In this document: in pieces, positions 1 to 11,885 of the stretch | Numbering within the stretch: position 1 is the first letter of the stretch | Layout: each line of letters opens with the position of its first letter | Position numbers and translations under genes: made by a program | NCBI RefSeq assembly: GCF_008831285.2 | Contig: NC_045149.1 | Coordinates: 3,277,500-3,341,499 of the forward strand | Source: Nymphaea colorata | Taxonomy: Eukaryota > Streptophyta > Magnoliopsida > Nymphaeales > Nymphaeaceae | Length of the DNA stretch: 64,000 nucleotides | Direction of reading: 5' to 3' | The notes under the pieces: generated by a model | Database searches by the model: none | What the model saw: the letters and a program-made list of their open reading frames with translations, nothing else | Told to the model about the DNA's origin: nothing

Positions 1-839
1 GTCGGACCTTGTACCAACAGGTCAGATTTTATCTCTTGGATACTTGCAAATGGAAAATGAAGGAAAGTGAAAGTAATAAATACCATTCACTGTAGTCTAC
101 TTCTAAGATGGAATAAGACCCACCAAAAACACAACAGTGGGTACACCTTTTTCTAACATGCATTAATAGAAGTAAAGAGCTTGCTTGGGGGTAAAACAAG
201 TTGTTGATTGACTTGTTTCAAGATGAAGAGAGTTAGTGTAAATAATACTAATTATGGGGGCAACTCCCAGTTTGCTTGTTTGAAAAACCAATGAAAACCA
301 CTTAAAAATGTAGATACAAATGAAAGAAAAGATTTTTTCAACAAAAAAAGAAAAACATGACTACACAATAAGGAACAAAAATAGAAAAATTACAATGAAC
401 TTTGGCAAAAATGGAGAAGGATGATATGTTAGGTCATTTACATCAATAATTTGAACAGAGCATGTATGAAACCAAAGGACCATGTAAATACATTGGTTAT
501 TTGGCATCTGGTTTGAGGGCAATAAGAAAACAAGTAAAATATTTGTCAATTCCCTCCTCCTTTTGTCAACATGCAGCTATAATCAAACCAATATAATTAC
601 TTGATTAAACATGTATTGGTGTTGAATATTCTCCATGTCCAAGCCCTTCAATTTCACCTTGGACTCTACATGCCTTTTAATGGTGGAGCTGTCATGACCT
701 GACATCAGGAATACATAACTTGACATGCAAGATCAACAACATGAAAATTAAGCAAATTAAAAAAAAATGTTTGCATCTCAAATGAGGGCAGGGGATGACA
801 CAAGGGAGAATGGGGAATTGGGGAAGACAGAAAGATAAA
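1..839. other. Intergenic sequence, nothing recognised
   Basis: AT-rich sequence with only short chance reading frames. I see no domain, RNA gene or transposon end here. Confidence 0.5.
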
Positions 840-1240
840 GCCAAGCGACAAACCCAACCTGCCACCCACGAATCCAGCAACAAACCCAAGAAACTGACAC
901 TAGCATAGAACAAGCAATCCAATGGCATACACAAGCAACCAAAGACAGCAACAAACCTTACAACAACATCAAACTCATAGTAGTGCTTGAGCAAAAACAT
1001 CTCAATCGAATAACAAACCCAACAATAAACCCAAAGTGACAAAAATCCAAAGCAGCAACAAACACCATCGGCAGCTGAACCATTAGTAGTACAACCCAGC
1101 AAAGGACCTAGCAAAAGCAACATCCATAGGAGAACTCAATAGTAGCAAAACCTAGCAGTGTCAGAATCCAAAGGCTGAACCCTTCTATAGATACCCATAA
1201 GCAAAACCCAAATGTAGAGACCATCAGCAAAACCTGTGAG
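840..1240. repeat. Degenerate AGCAACAAACCC-rich repeat tract
   Basis: Variants of the phrase (C)AGCAACAAACCC recur about every 30-60 bases across this stretch, for example near 868, 948, 1013, 1052 and 1200. The pattern is too diverged to give a clean unit. A 143-codon open frame on the minus strand (692-1123) is built from this low-complexity tract and has no protein signature. Confidence 0.4.
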
Positions 1241-1526
1241 CAGAAATGCCCTAACGGGACACAATCCATCAAATGATAAGAAAGAAACCAATGATTTTCT
1301 TATCATACTACATGATAAAGAGACTACAAGTAAGCCATCTTATGTAAAGGGAGATGGCAATGATTTCCCAAAAATTTAGGTGCCAAAAAAAAAGGCAATC
1401 GAGCAAGAAACCTTTAGGAAGAGAAAAGGGTTTTCCCAAAAAATAGTGGGTGGAAATTTGGCACTTCCAGAAAAGGAAAAAATTGTCAAGTGAGAAGCAG
1501 AAGGATAGAGCCAAGTCTACTATTGA

Positions 1527-1959
1527 GTAGGGAAGCACAACGAGTCAAGCCAGCTCGAGCTCGACTCAAACACATTCGTCAAAACTCGAATCATCTATAA
1601 ATGATTCGAGTACAAGTTCAAATGTATGGTCAAAATCTTAAAAGATTCAAGTTTGAGTTGTAAGAACTCAACTTAGCTCGACTATATAATGAATGTTGAA
1701 TTATAATGAGAAAATAGTTAAACAAGTAGTAACTAAACAAGTTAATGAGTTAAAAGAATTAACCGAGTTAACAAATTAACAGAGTTAAAGGAAACAAGAC
1801 ATGTTTAAAATAAACAAGTTGAACGAGATGAGTTCAAGCTTGATTTTTATCATTGAGTTGAATTTGACTCTTGAGTCGAGTTCAAGATTAAGTTTTCTAA
1901 GTTGAGTCGAGCTTGACCTGGCCCAATTCGAGCTTGATTCAGCTCATGTGCAACCCTAC
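1527..1959. mobile_element. MITE-like element with imperfect terminal inverted repeats
   Basis: The left end (GTAGGGAAGCACAACGAG, 1527-1544) and the right end (CTCATGTGCAACCCTAC, 1943-1959) are imperfect inverted complements. The interior is rich in GAGCTCGA / CTCGAGCT-type words and holds a perfect hairpin at 1584-1611. There is no coding capacity. Related GAGTCGA/GAGCTCG-rich sequence occurs at about 13930-14040. No convincing target-site duplication was found, so the class (hAT-like is a guess) is not settled. Confidence 0.4.
1584..1611. repeat. Perfect 11-bp-arm hairpin inside the MITE
   Basis: ACTCGAATCAT (1584-1594) and its exact reverse complement ATGATTCGAGT (1601-1611) are separated by the six bases CTATAA. 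Confidence 0.8.
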
Positions 1960-2350
1960 CATACAGTGAAATGGATGAAAGGAGCAGTCATTAAAAACCA
2001 CAACATTAGACATGCCTACAATAAACATTAAGAAAACAAGTTAGAATGATCAGGAATGAAGTTTAACAAATAGACCAACTCTGATGCGCCTAATGGACAC
2101 CCCACTCATTCCACACTAAATTCTTCTGAACGAACAATAATGTCTTCAGCTTTCCTTTCAAGTCTATTAATTCTTGATTCTATACTCTAACAATACATTG
2201 AACATAATTCATACAGTAATCTACAAAGTACCTATTGCAATTAACCCTTTTGATTAACTTTTATTAGTTGTATATTGCTTTAACTTAAATCAATGAATGA
2301 CACAAGCAGAAAGTAATAGTGTGAAGACGTGCTATTGTGTACAACTTGTT

Positions 2351-4560
2351 TTAAATAAAATAAACAACATACCTCTCAATAGGATACATCCAATGGTATT
2401 GCACTTGTCCCACCCATTGAACCTCATTTGCGAAATGAATCATTAAATGCACCATTAAGTCAAAAAAGTTGGTGGGAATATCATCTCTAATTGACAAAGT
2501 GTTAGTGTAATTTCCTATTCTAATTCTTGTAACCCAGCATCCATTATGGCCTTCATACACAATTTCTTGAAAATCTCACAATATTTTATCAACATAAGAT
2601 TGACATTCTTGGGTAGAGGTGTCTTTAAAACCAAAAGAAGAAACTATTGTAAAAGTATGTGACAATCATGTCTCTCTAGGTTGGATATCTTGTGTCCCTT
2701 CACAACTAGTTTGCATGATCTGTTGCTTGAATAGCCATATGAAACTGTTAAATTCTTTAACGTATGACAAAAGATATCTGTTGCAGACTTGTTCATGTTG
2801 TAACATGTTGGAGGTAGTACTCAACTATCTAAATTTGGATGTTATCGAGCATGAAGTGACTCCCATATGTTCATTTTTTTCAAGTCTATTTTAGCATTCA
2901 AATGATATTTCAATTTGTCGTGTATATTTAACTATGTACAAATAATATTGTCATAAATGTCATTTTTTATGTGCATAACATCTAAATTGTGACGTAACAT
3001 ACTATACTCCCAATGTAGCAAAGTGAAAAATACTCTTTTTCTTTTAATTGTAACTAAATCCTTTTTCTATATCTTCATTGAACATCATTTGTCATAGATA
3101 TGGTCTCACTTCCATTTTACTATCAAACATGTGTTTCTTTTTTCGGTATCTATGAGTCAAAGGTAGTCAATGCTAATGACATATATAACACATCTTTTTA
3201 CTATGATTTAGTATGCAATTATATGTATCTTTATGACAAATGGGACAAGCTAGTTTACCATTCATACTCCATCGGATATGCACACATATCTTGGAAAGTC
3301 ATGTATGGTCAACAACAGAGCTGCTCACATTTGAAAATATTGTTGTCTATGAAAGTCAAATACAAGTACTTCTTAAACCATAACAGCTTCAATTCATCTG
3401 CCAACGGTTATAGACAAACATCCATGTATGTGTATTTGGAGTTGTTGGTCATGAGATGATCAATGATAACAACATATTGGGTTACTTCATGCACATTCAA
3501 AGCAACAAATTATATATTGCCAGCAAAATAGACTATCTGCTGTATGTTAAACTCAAATTTTCAAATGTATTGAAGCCATCATTAACTAAACCCCAAGCTA
3601 TACTTTGAGATGCTAATGCAAATGATCGGTACATCTCATTAAAACTCTTTCATGATGCAGCAGCTGCTGGGTGTCTTAGGACTCAATCCTTTACACGTGG
3701 GTCATTGTGTTATGTCATATGTTTTACAACTCAATCATTGTGAACATTCTCTTCAATTGTGCAATAATGAGAAAATATAGAGTCTTCATTGGTGTCCTTT
3801 GAGGCTTATTGGCCTTTGTCCTCCTCAATTCATCATCATCTTTTTCAATCACAATGTACAACATTTATTACATGTATTTTTCACTACTTCTTCCTTCCTT
3901 AATAACATATAATTATTATGATATATATATCAATTTTTTGGCAATCAAACCCTAACTCCCCAATAATCTTTTTTGCTTCATAAATTTCAACAACTATACC
4001 CCCATAGGAAATGCATCAATTAAAAGATCAAGCAACAAACCAACTTGTGTTTGTCTATCCACATAGATTTTTTTATATAACATAACCATATTTAAAAACT
4101 CATTTTTGTAAATCTGCTGCACTTTGGATATAGTGGACGTATAGCATCTTTAATCAATATTTCATAGTCATCATTGTTTTGACCATCTTCAATACTACTT
4201 GCAGAAGGCAATGCATTTAGTTGTTCATAAAACATATTCGGTAGTAAATTATGAAAGTTTTCAACAACTGTTTCTGATGCATATTCATATGACATTATTA
4301 TCTTCCCGTGATATGCCCAACATACACACATTTGTACAAATCCATTATATATTATGTGATCAAGGACAACTTTAGTTGTCTGAATGAGAACATTGTTGCA
4401 TCTTATACAATGATACCTCATTCTTTCAATCACTGTTGCATTGTGTGAATAGCAAAGTCAAAAAATTCTTTCATACTAGTTACATATTTCAAATTCTCTT
4501 ATTTTCGTAATCTAACTTCAATTATCCATCCTATAATAGGGCTATAGAAGCAACTTATAT
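2351..4560 (-). pseudogene. CACTA (En/Spm) transposase, decayed
   Basis: This is a broken plant CACTA-type (TNP2-like) transposase reading right to left. From N to C terminus I see five blocks. An N-terminal transposase-associated block lies at about 4530-4092 (KYVTSMKEFFDFAI, then MRYHCIRCNN and IRPLYPKCSRFTKMSF). A Transposase_21-like block lies at about 3700-3500 (SFALASQSIAWGLVNDGF). A cysteine motif LACPICHKDT lies near 3250. A stretch containing NLERHDCHILLQ lies near 2690. A DUF4218 block lies at 2480-2360 (MIHFANEVQWVGQVQYHWMY, then PIERY). The 3700-3500 block carries three in-frame stops (TGA, TAG, TGA), and frame changes separate the blocks, so it cannot make transposase. The order of blocks matches the family. 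A CACTA-like terminus at 5867-5879 lies on the expected side. The other end was not found and may lie outside the window. Confidence 0.8.
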
Positions 4561-5439
4561 ATAATCAACCTGCCATATTGTGAATGCTAAACGTTTTCTT
4601 TCCTATTCATGCAAACTAATACTTCTTTGATAACTTATCATCCAATCTTTCGAACAAGTACCCAAATTTTTTTTTCGATTATCATGTGCTTTTCAATGAA
4701 TGTCATAAAGTGACACCTTGAATATATATGCAACACAAACATCATGTATCCCTAGCTCAATGATATTAACAAATGATCCACTGCACCACCTAATGATGAA
4801 AATACTACATGATAGCTAAATAAAGCTACAGTTCAAACAGTTCGAGAAGATTCTAAGTCCTAAGTCATTCAAACAATTCATCAAACACTTGGTGGGTGGG
4901 TAAAAGGCTAGGGAATAGAAACATTCAAACATAACAAAATGCATTAAAAGAATATTCAATCAACATAATATTTTACAACTAAGTTCATATGTAGGGGACT
5001 TAGGAATATGCATAGTATCTTGGCAGAATCGAGCCAGCACGCACCAAAATAAGGAAAGGTCAAAAATAAGGAAAAAATTGGGTTTCGTGCATGTGCAGAA
5101 ATTTCATGAAATTAATACATCAAATCGATAGTACTAAGCTTAACAAAGGTAAATAGAAAGTTTCATGGCCAAACCCCACCAAAAGATGGTAAAATCTCAC
5201 AAGAAAATTTCATATACATGCCCTAAAAAAAATAACATACCCTAAAACCATTTACAGATAGACAAAAATTAAATATGAATGTGAAAGTACCTACCGAATG
5301 TTGTCTGGACTCCAAAAATTGAAGAAAACCGATAGTAATCACTGGAAATGTGTAATAATTGCCAGTGGGAAGAGGGAGGAGAAAGGAAAAGAGTGAGAAA
5401 GAAGAAAGAGAAAGAAGGTCTCTACTGGACATAAAAAGT
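4561..5439. other. Non-coding interior of the CACTA remnant
   Basis: No protein similarity was seen. A pyrimidine-rich stretch on the minus strand (about 5340-5430) could be a leader upstream of the transposase, but this is inference. Confidence 0.3.
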
Positions 5440-5879
5440 CGGGGAATCCTTTACCATTAGGGAATGTCGGTAAAGGTATAACTTAAAAACACCGATAGAA
5501 GTATTGCAGAACTTTCACTGATGCATAGAGAACATTAGTGAAACTCCTTTTTATCGACATCCAAGAATAAAGGGTCCATGAAAGGGTAAATAATATCGAT
5601 TCACACTCTAGACGTCAGTAATATTTCACTGGAAAATACCTACACTGGGGATAGTATGAAATCATTATTTTACCAACATCCTTTTCATGACCATCGATAA
5701 AAAATAACTTTCCACGACGTGTTCTCCATGCACTAGTGAAGGCCAATGTTTTTGATGTCTTCTTCCAAATGCCAGTAAAGTCGATCTTCACTAACATCAC
5801 CGTTTGGACGTTGATAAAAATGGACCTTCACCGATGGTTATTTTCCTATGCGTCATCAAGTCCACGTTTTTTTGTAGTG
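5440..5879 (-). mobile_element. CACTA element terminus and subterminal region
   Basis: The plus strand ends TTTTTTTGTAGTG at 5867-5879, which reads CACTACAAAAAAA on the minus strand, the canonical start of a CACTA element. Inward of it lie short recurring words (accgatg, cgacatcc, caccgat and complements) at roughly 5460-5850, as in subterminal repeats that bind transposase. The orientation fits the transposase remnant at 2351-4560. The left terminus of the element was not located. Confidence 0.6.
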
Positions 5880-5912
5880 ATTCTCTCTCTCTCTCTCCTT
5901 ATATATATTATA

Positions 5913-5914
<2 letters not shown>

Positions 5915-5992
<78 letters not shown>
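5915..5992. repeat. (AT)n microsatellite
   Basis: A nearly pure AT dinucleotide run, interrupted once by a G at 5977, lies just outside the CACTA terminus. The open frames through it on both strands are artefacts of the repeat. Confidence 0.97.
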
Positions 5993-7393
5993 GCCATACA
6001 CAGCTAAACATAAAAAGAAATAGAGAGATTTTTGTTGTAGGACTACTATGACCCAATGGAAGCGGGACAATCACATCTATGTAGTTGCCGTAGACTCGAT
6101 TTATCTATTGCGTACAAATAACTTGCATGCATAACTAGTGTATGACACGATCTGTCCAATAATTAATGTTTCCAATGAAAAACGACTATTAATAAAAATA
6201 TTATGTTATACATATGTTGGACAGCCATGATTCTGAAGTTTTAGTTTCAAACAACCGAAAAGATGTACAAGCATATACAAATAGAAGTGCATAAATAAAA
6301 TGTATATTAACATTAGACACATTTCTTTTTAGCAATTCCTTATCCTTTCATCCATCCAATCAGCAAGCATCATCTGAAGTAAAGTGTGAACTTAAAGGAA
6401 ATAGATTGGCATAGCATTAGTACAATACTGAGTGCAATGAAAATTATAACAAGATCTCTGCTATATTATTTGAGAGTCAAGTTTATGTATTTTATTTACT
6501 ATTAAAATAATATTGAGTGAGTATCATTAGTGGAAGTAGGCTCACTCGAGCACTGGTGATAATACTCAAATCGTAGTTCAAACAGTTCACTAAGTTTCGT
6601 CTATCGATTTCTTCAGCATTGTAGCAAATCATACTCACTCTGAATCATAGTTAACAAATTGCATCAGCAATAGCAATAAAATGAATTAAACAATTAAATA
6701 AATAGATGAACAATTCAAAATAACATGAATTTTAATGATGCATACACTCACACATGCCTGAGTGAAATCATATGATGCCACCTTGCTCGTCGGTGTATTT
6801 AGGGTGGACCATTGTGCAGCGTATAGTCCCAAACACTGAGTCACCAGGAATATTGGCATAATTTGGGTAACCACTGCCATGACTCCACATTTGTTGAACT
6901 CAAATACGTTAGTGCATCCCACTTTCGCTACCTCACAATGGGAATGGGCTTATCTAAGTAGCATAGGGAATAAACACTTCATCAATCCCTGTATTTAGGG
7001 AAGGTCATTGCATGACACATTTTTCACAGCTATAAGCATTACCCCAACTTTCTTTGTCAATCACACTTTTATCAGAGCTAAAGCATGGGTTTTTCGTCAA
7101 ACAACTCACTCTTGGCACATAGTTACGAGCATATATCTTCAACACAGCTCAAGTTCCTTATTTGAGTGTTACAAGTATTTTCAAAATTAGATACAACTTA
7201 TAACAAACATGTATGCATGAACAAGCACAATCCATTCGTTGTTCATACGCACTACGAGGAGGCTCAAAGTTCTTAATGAATATTCAATAGAATCTCGTCT
7301 ACCGATCCAATTTTCTTGACTCCAATCCATAGGAATCATAGTGAATAGCTATAGAGTGCAAGAAATCAAAGTTTCTATGGTAAAAAACTAAAC
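5993..7393. other. Intergenic sequence, nothing recognised
   Basis: AT-rich with short frames only. No domain, RNA gene or clear element end was seen. Confidence 0.4.
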
Positions 7394-7645
7394 TTTTACA
7401 TATAATCGAAGATACTGCAATAACTTCACCTGATATTTTCGTAAAATTTCTACTACATGTGATTTCGATGCCCGCGATGGATTATTCTGCAAAGTTTCAT
7501 CGCCGACAAACACTTTCTCTTTTACATATAATCGAAGATACTGCAATAACTTCACCTGATATTTTCGTAAAATTTCTACTACAAGTGATTTCGATGTGCA
7601 CTATGAATTATTCGGCAAAGTTTCATCACCGACAAACACTTTCTC
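7394..7645. repeat. Two-copy 126-bp tandem duplication
   Basis: The block starting TTTTACATATAATCGAAG at 7394 repeats at 7520 with only a handful of substitutions, giving a 126-bp period. Each copy ends in GCCGACAAACAC or ACCGACAAACAC followed by a TTTCTCT tract. The open frames at 7459-7737 and 7596-7814 run through this duplication and have no recognisable protein content. Confidence 0.85.
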
Positions 7646-8273
7646 TCTCCCCATTTTTCTCTCTCCTCTCTCTTTCTTCCTTCTCTCTCTTTCTCTTCTC
7701 ATGTTGCCTCCCAAAATGGGGCGGCAACCCCTATTGATAGGTAAAATACTATATTTATTACTTGATATTATATTATGTTTTAATATATTTTATTTTAAGG
7801 AGGTTGTAAAATAATTAAATAGTAAGAAGAGGTGGAAAAATTAATTTAATATTATGAGAAGGTTAACATAGTTAACTAGATTTAAATGATTAATTTCGAT
7901 TCTAGATTAGTTTAATGCTTAATCCTAATACAAGAGCTCTAATCCATCATTAACTAGGTGTTCAAGCTCTTAAACTGTCATTAGCTAAACTTAATCTTGA
8001 TTAATTGATTAGTCAATTACTAATCTACCCATGTTCGTGGTGGTAATTACAAGTTTGTCACTGGCCAATGACCATAACACCCCAGCCTCACTAAGTCTTC
8101 GACAGTTTTAGTCCCAATTTGTCTGACCATCTTTGAGCGAGACTAAGTCGTGCACTTTCTATGTGTATTATTAGTTTTAAATTGTGAGATTAAAATATTG
8201 GAACACAATATGGTTCAGGAACTTTTAGGGCTAAAACTATAATACATTAACTATTTCTTATGATAAGAAGTTG

Positions 8274-8347
<74 letters not shown>

Positions 8348-8819
8348 TTTGCTTACACAATGACTCAGTCAAGCACATAACTCGGTTGATCACAAGCATC
8401 AATTTGCAAAAAAATTGACCGGTTGAGTTTTAACCCCTTTTCCCCATCGCACGTTTCTTTCTCTCCATGAAAACACCAAAAGTCCCAAAACCCTTGCTCT
8501 CTTATGCTCAATCCCATTCCCCTTTTTCCCTCTCTCTCACACCAGTCTTTGTTATTGCATTGGAGGGCACTTGTTAGAGCTTTACCAAATACGATTGGGT
8601 TTCCCTATGTGGTCGTGTACTGGAGGAGCAGAAATTGCTACTATAGACAATGCAACTATTTTGCAAGTACTATCATGACAACATTTCTTAAGTAAGTTGT
8701 TATGAATATGACAACATATCTAAGTTCATACATGCAAGCTAACCTTATTGTTATTGTGATAGGGAACACTTAGCTTTGGTGAGGCGACAAGATCAAAAGT
8801 GACCTCGTTAAATAGAGTG
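7646..8819. other. Intergenic sequence with AT microsatellite
   Basis: A CT-rich run (7640-7700) is followed by AT-rich non-coding sequence. A (TA)n run with two CA interruptions occupies 8281-8345. No gene was recognised. Confidence 0.4.
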
Positions 8820-9345
8820 CATACATAAAACATAATTCTTGAATGGTTTCGTGGTCATGTTATGCATGCAAAAGAAGCAAATGAAATCATCAATAATGAA
8901 CTTGTAAACTTGCTTAATATCCTCAACCTGTTGTCAAAAAATATATCTTGTATAACTTTAGCACTAAAAATGTAGAGGAAAGAAGCCGAATACAAAACAG
9001 TGGTGTGGTGGTGACTGTGCAAACATCTAGCTTCTCATGTTCCAATGATAATAGTCCAATAATTGGTGATTTGAAATATTTTGGGTTCTATCATCCAAAC
9101 TTGAAGTTCATGTTATTCAAATGCCCGCGGTATGATGGTCTCAGCTCACATGAAAGGGGAATTAACATTGATCAATTTGGTTTTACTCTTGTGAACAACA
9201 GTCTTGCTTGGCCAATGAAACTTTTTGTTTTTGCAAGTCAAGTGGAACAGGCGTTTTATTTTTAGGATCCTATTGAACCAAAATGGCAAGTTTTCTTTTA
9301 AAGAAGGACTTGTGATTTTTATGATATAGTAGCACAACACAATGA
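8820..9345 (+). pseudogene. CACTA transposase C-terminal fragment (DUF4216-like)
   Basis: Within the frame at 8948-9265 the block RSRIQNSGVVV, a central FMLFKCPRYD and the end NIDQFGFTLVNN ... LFVFASQVEQAFY follow the order of the DUF4216 region of CACTA transposases. The preceding 8840-8945 stretch (WFRGHVMHAKEANEIINN) fits the linker that joins DUF4218 to DUF4216. A frame change is needed near 8940, and after a TAG at 9263 similarity continues briefly (DPIEPKW), so it is broken. It lies on the plus strand, opposite to the remnant at 2351-4560, so it is either a separate insertion or an inverted part of a rearranged element. Confidence 0.7.
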
Positions 9346-9483
9346 TTAAAGGAAATAAGGCCAAAAGGTGAAGCAATATTTTGCTTGGTACGTATAGATC
9401 AATATTTAATTCTATACAAATTTACTATATGTAGGACAAGCTTAAAGGAATAAGGCCAAAAAAGTGAAGCAGATCTCGGACAA

Positions 9484-9693
9484 ATGTGTTGTCCCAAGAT
9501 TGGTGAAGATAAATATAGACATGTACACACATGCGGAGTTGGTGGGAAAGCATGTTATTGGATGAAATGCCTACTCATCATGACTTATGAGAAAGAGATT
9601 GCTAGGATTCCAATTTTAGAGGAGAAAATCGAAAGACTTCTTGTTAGCTTTTCTCATTTGGGGGTGAAAGCCGCTCATTTTTCACACAAGTAA
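9484..9693 (+). pseudogene. Possible downstream part of the CACTA remnant
   Basis: A 69-codon frame contains CGVGGKACYWMKC and ends in a charged, helix-like stretch (YEKEIARIPILEEKIERL). It follows the DUF4216 fragment on the same strand. I do not recognise a family, and its assignment to the transposon rests on position only. Confidence 0.2.
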
Positions 9694-10786
9694 ACTTACT
9701 ACCTCTTAATAATATACTTTATGACTATCACTTCTATATTATTTTACAAGATTCTTCACATTGCTTATGTGGCACAGGATCATTGACATAGTATGCATCT
9801 TTCAGCCACCTATCCAATCTTCACCCAAACTGATGCATTTTGGAGTTGCTAGTTGATATTGACATATGGCTGTTTTGTGATAAGAACTTTACATTTCATT
9901 TTGGAATATATTTGTAAATATGATGTTAATTTTTTGTCATATTCATCCTAGCAAACGGTTTCTAAATATCTTCAATGCCCATATGAGTGATCATCATGGA
10001 TGTTACAAGTTGCCTTTTTGCTGAGATGCAGGTCAACCAAGGGCACCTTGCCTCAAGCTGGTACAAAATACTCCATAGAAGCTTAACTCTTTCTAATACT
10101 ACACCAAAGACAGTTTTAAAGACACTTGTTTCGAGCTTCTACAACCTATGGGCATTTTCAATCAAGAAAAATTCAAATGGCTCTAAGATCTCATGATGAT
10201 CAAAATCACATGTTACCGTAGATCAATTGTATGCTGTTAGCTTTTTCTTAAAAAAAAATGACTGAGAATATAAAAAGATTTTGAAAAATCTCTATATATT
10301 GAAGTGTATGGTAATTTTAGTATACATATGTTTATTTTTATATTTTGATTGCTGTTTTGATCTGTTGTGCATAAAAGAAGAACGCTACAGTCTGGAATAT
10401 GGCGGATCAGATGCATTTGCCCCATTACAGTTGGGTTATATGGAGTTAGAAAGCCTCTTAGAAACAAAGAGTTTGGTTTCGTTTTTCACAATTCAATGTT
10501 GAACATTTTATATTTAAAATTTGACTTCGTAGTACAGAATTGACAGCTCAACGGTGACTGGCTTCTGGTTGTAGAAGAGGCACTCGAAAGCCAAGGAGGC
10601 AAGGGAAAGCTTGGCTAGAAAGAGGCCGGAGTTTGTATCCAACAGCACTGATGGAAGGTGCCTCCAGGTTTAATCTATCATTATGTTCTTGATGGCTTAT
10701 TTTGCTCTTGACAGAGTTCATAATCCATAGCTTAATGAGGTAAGTAGTGTCCCTCTTCATCCTCTCTTCATCCTCTGACTTTGACG
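9694..10786. other. Intergenic sequence, possible unidentified gene debris
   Basis: No domain was recognised. Short runs such as 10381-10460 (plus strand, SLEYGGSDAFAPLQLGYMEL) and 10585-10670 look protein-like but match nothing I know. Confidence 0.3.
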
Positions 10787-11885
10787 TTTATAGGGTATTA
10801 AACGGCGACGAAAAAGACAGGTATAATACGATAAAATTATAAATCTCGGGAATAAAACGAGAAAAAGACGGTAAATTTTTAAAAAATAAATAAATAAATC
10901 CTGATAATTATATAAAAATAAAAGTAAATGAGAAATAAATAAAAAAAAACTATTGAAAAATTTGCAAAGGCTGGGGCATTCATCACAAAAGTAAGGGTTC
11001 GGATAGGGCAAAGATGATACCATGATTTTAGTAATCTGAAAAATTTATATATATTTGATTTCAAAAAATAAAATAAGATAACAAAATTCATACTCCTAAG
11101 TCGTAACCCATCACATTATTCACAGCATTAAGTAAAATCGGCAGGTTTTAAAGCATCAAACCTAAGCAAGAGGGCAACGATAAAATGTGGAAACTAAGAG
11201 GGAAACATAAGGCAGATTAACGATACAAAATCTACAGGCTCAGGTAAGGCAGGTTTTAAAAAACATAATACGATAGCATCAAATGCAACAAAAAAAGGAG
11301 GAAAACTAAAGGGGAAACATAAAAAGGTTTAACCAACTGCAAAAAAAAAAGAGCAAGCATAAGATTAGGTGGCCTCTATGTGCTGATTTTGCCCAAAATC
11401 ACCGCAACGCCCGCTGGCCTTTGTCCAATGCCTGAGGTCGAGTGAAGACTGAAGAACGCTCACCGCTGAAAAAATCTTCAGCTTCCCATCTACCGCCCTC
11501 ACCACCGCTCGTCGGTCCGGCGACTTCCTCTTTACGTGGTCTTTGAATCAGCAGAGAGAAACGGTCGACTGAAGGAGGACGAAGGAATCGGGAGGGGGAA
11601 AGGGATAGATTTTAACTTTTCCTTTAACCTAAGCCCTTTTCCTATAAAAAAAATACGTTTCTGCCAAGCGATCAAATTTAAAACAAACCAAATCTTTTAT
11701 AAATATTGCATGCCATGCCATACGCACGCTTTTAAAAAACGGAAAAGACTCGTATAAAACGCGTATAATACGCGTTTTTTTCTTTTTTGCCGTCTTTTAG
11801 AAAAAAACGCGTCTTATTCCCGTTTTATTCGGTTGGGATGTTTTCCGGCGTTTTTTTTAAAAAAAACAGCGTTTTTTATGACAAC
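10787..11885. mobile_element. Possible non-autonomous DNA element with long inverted ends
   Basis: The left end (GGGAATAAAACGAG ... AAAAGACGGTAAA at 10848-10875) and the right end read on the minus strand (CGGGAATAAGACGCG ... AAAAGACGGCAAA, about 11823-11784) share the same ordered words in inverted orientation, suggesting long diverged terminal inverted repeats. The right end also holds the palindrome AACGCGTATAATACGCGTT near 11758-11776. The middle (11390-11600) is clearly more GC-rich and could be a captured gene or 5' leader fragment, as in Pack-MULEs, but no protein is recognisable. Boundaries are approximate and no target-site duplication was confirmed. Confidence 0.35.

Noticed and set aside
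692-1123. 143-codon minus-strand frame rich in Cys, Leu and Phe
   Set aside because: It arises from the AGCAACAAACCC-type low-complexity tract; no domain and no start context.
3100-3459. 119-codon plus-strand frame
   Set aside because: It is antisense to the CACTA transposase; the minus strand carries the LACPICHKDT motif.
5804-6074. Open frames on both strands reading Tyr-Ile repeats
   Set aside because: They are translations of the (AT)n microsatellite and carry no protein signal.
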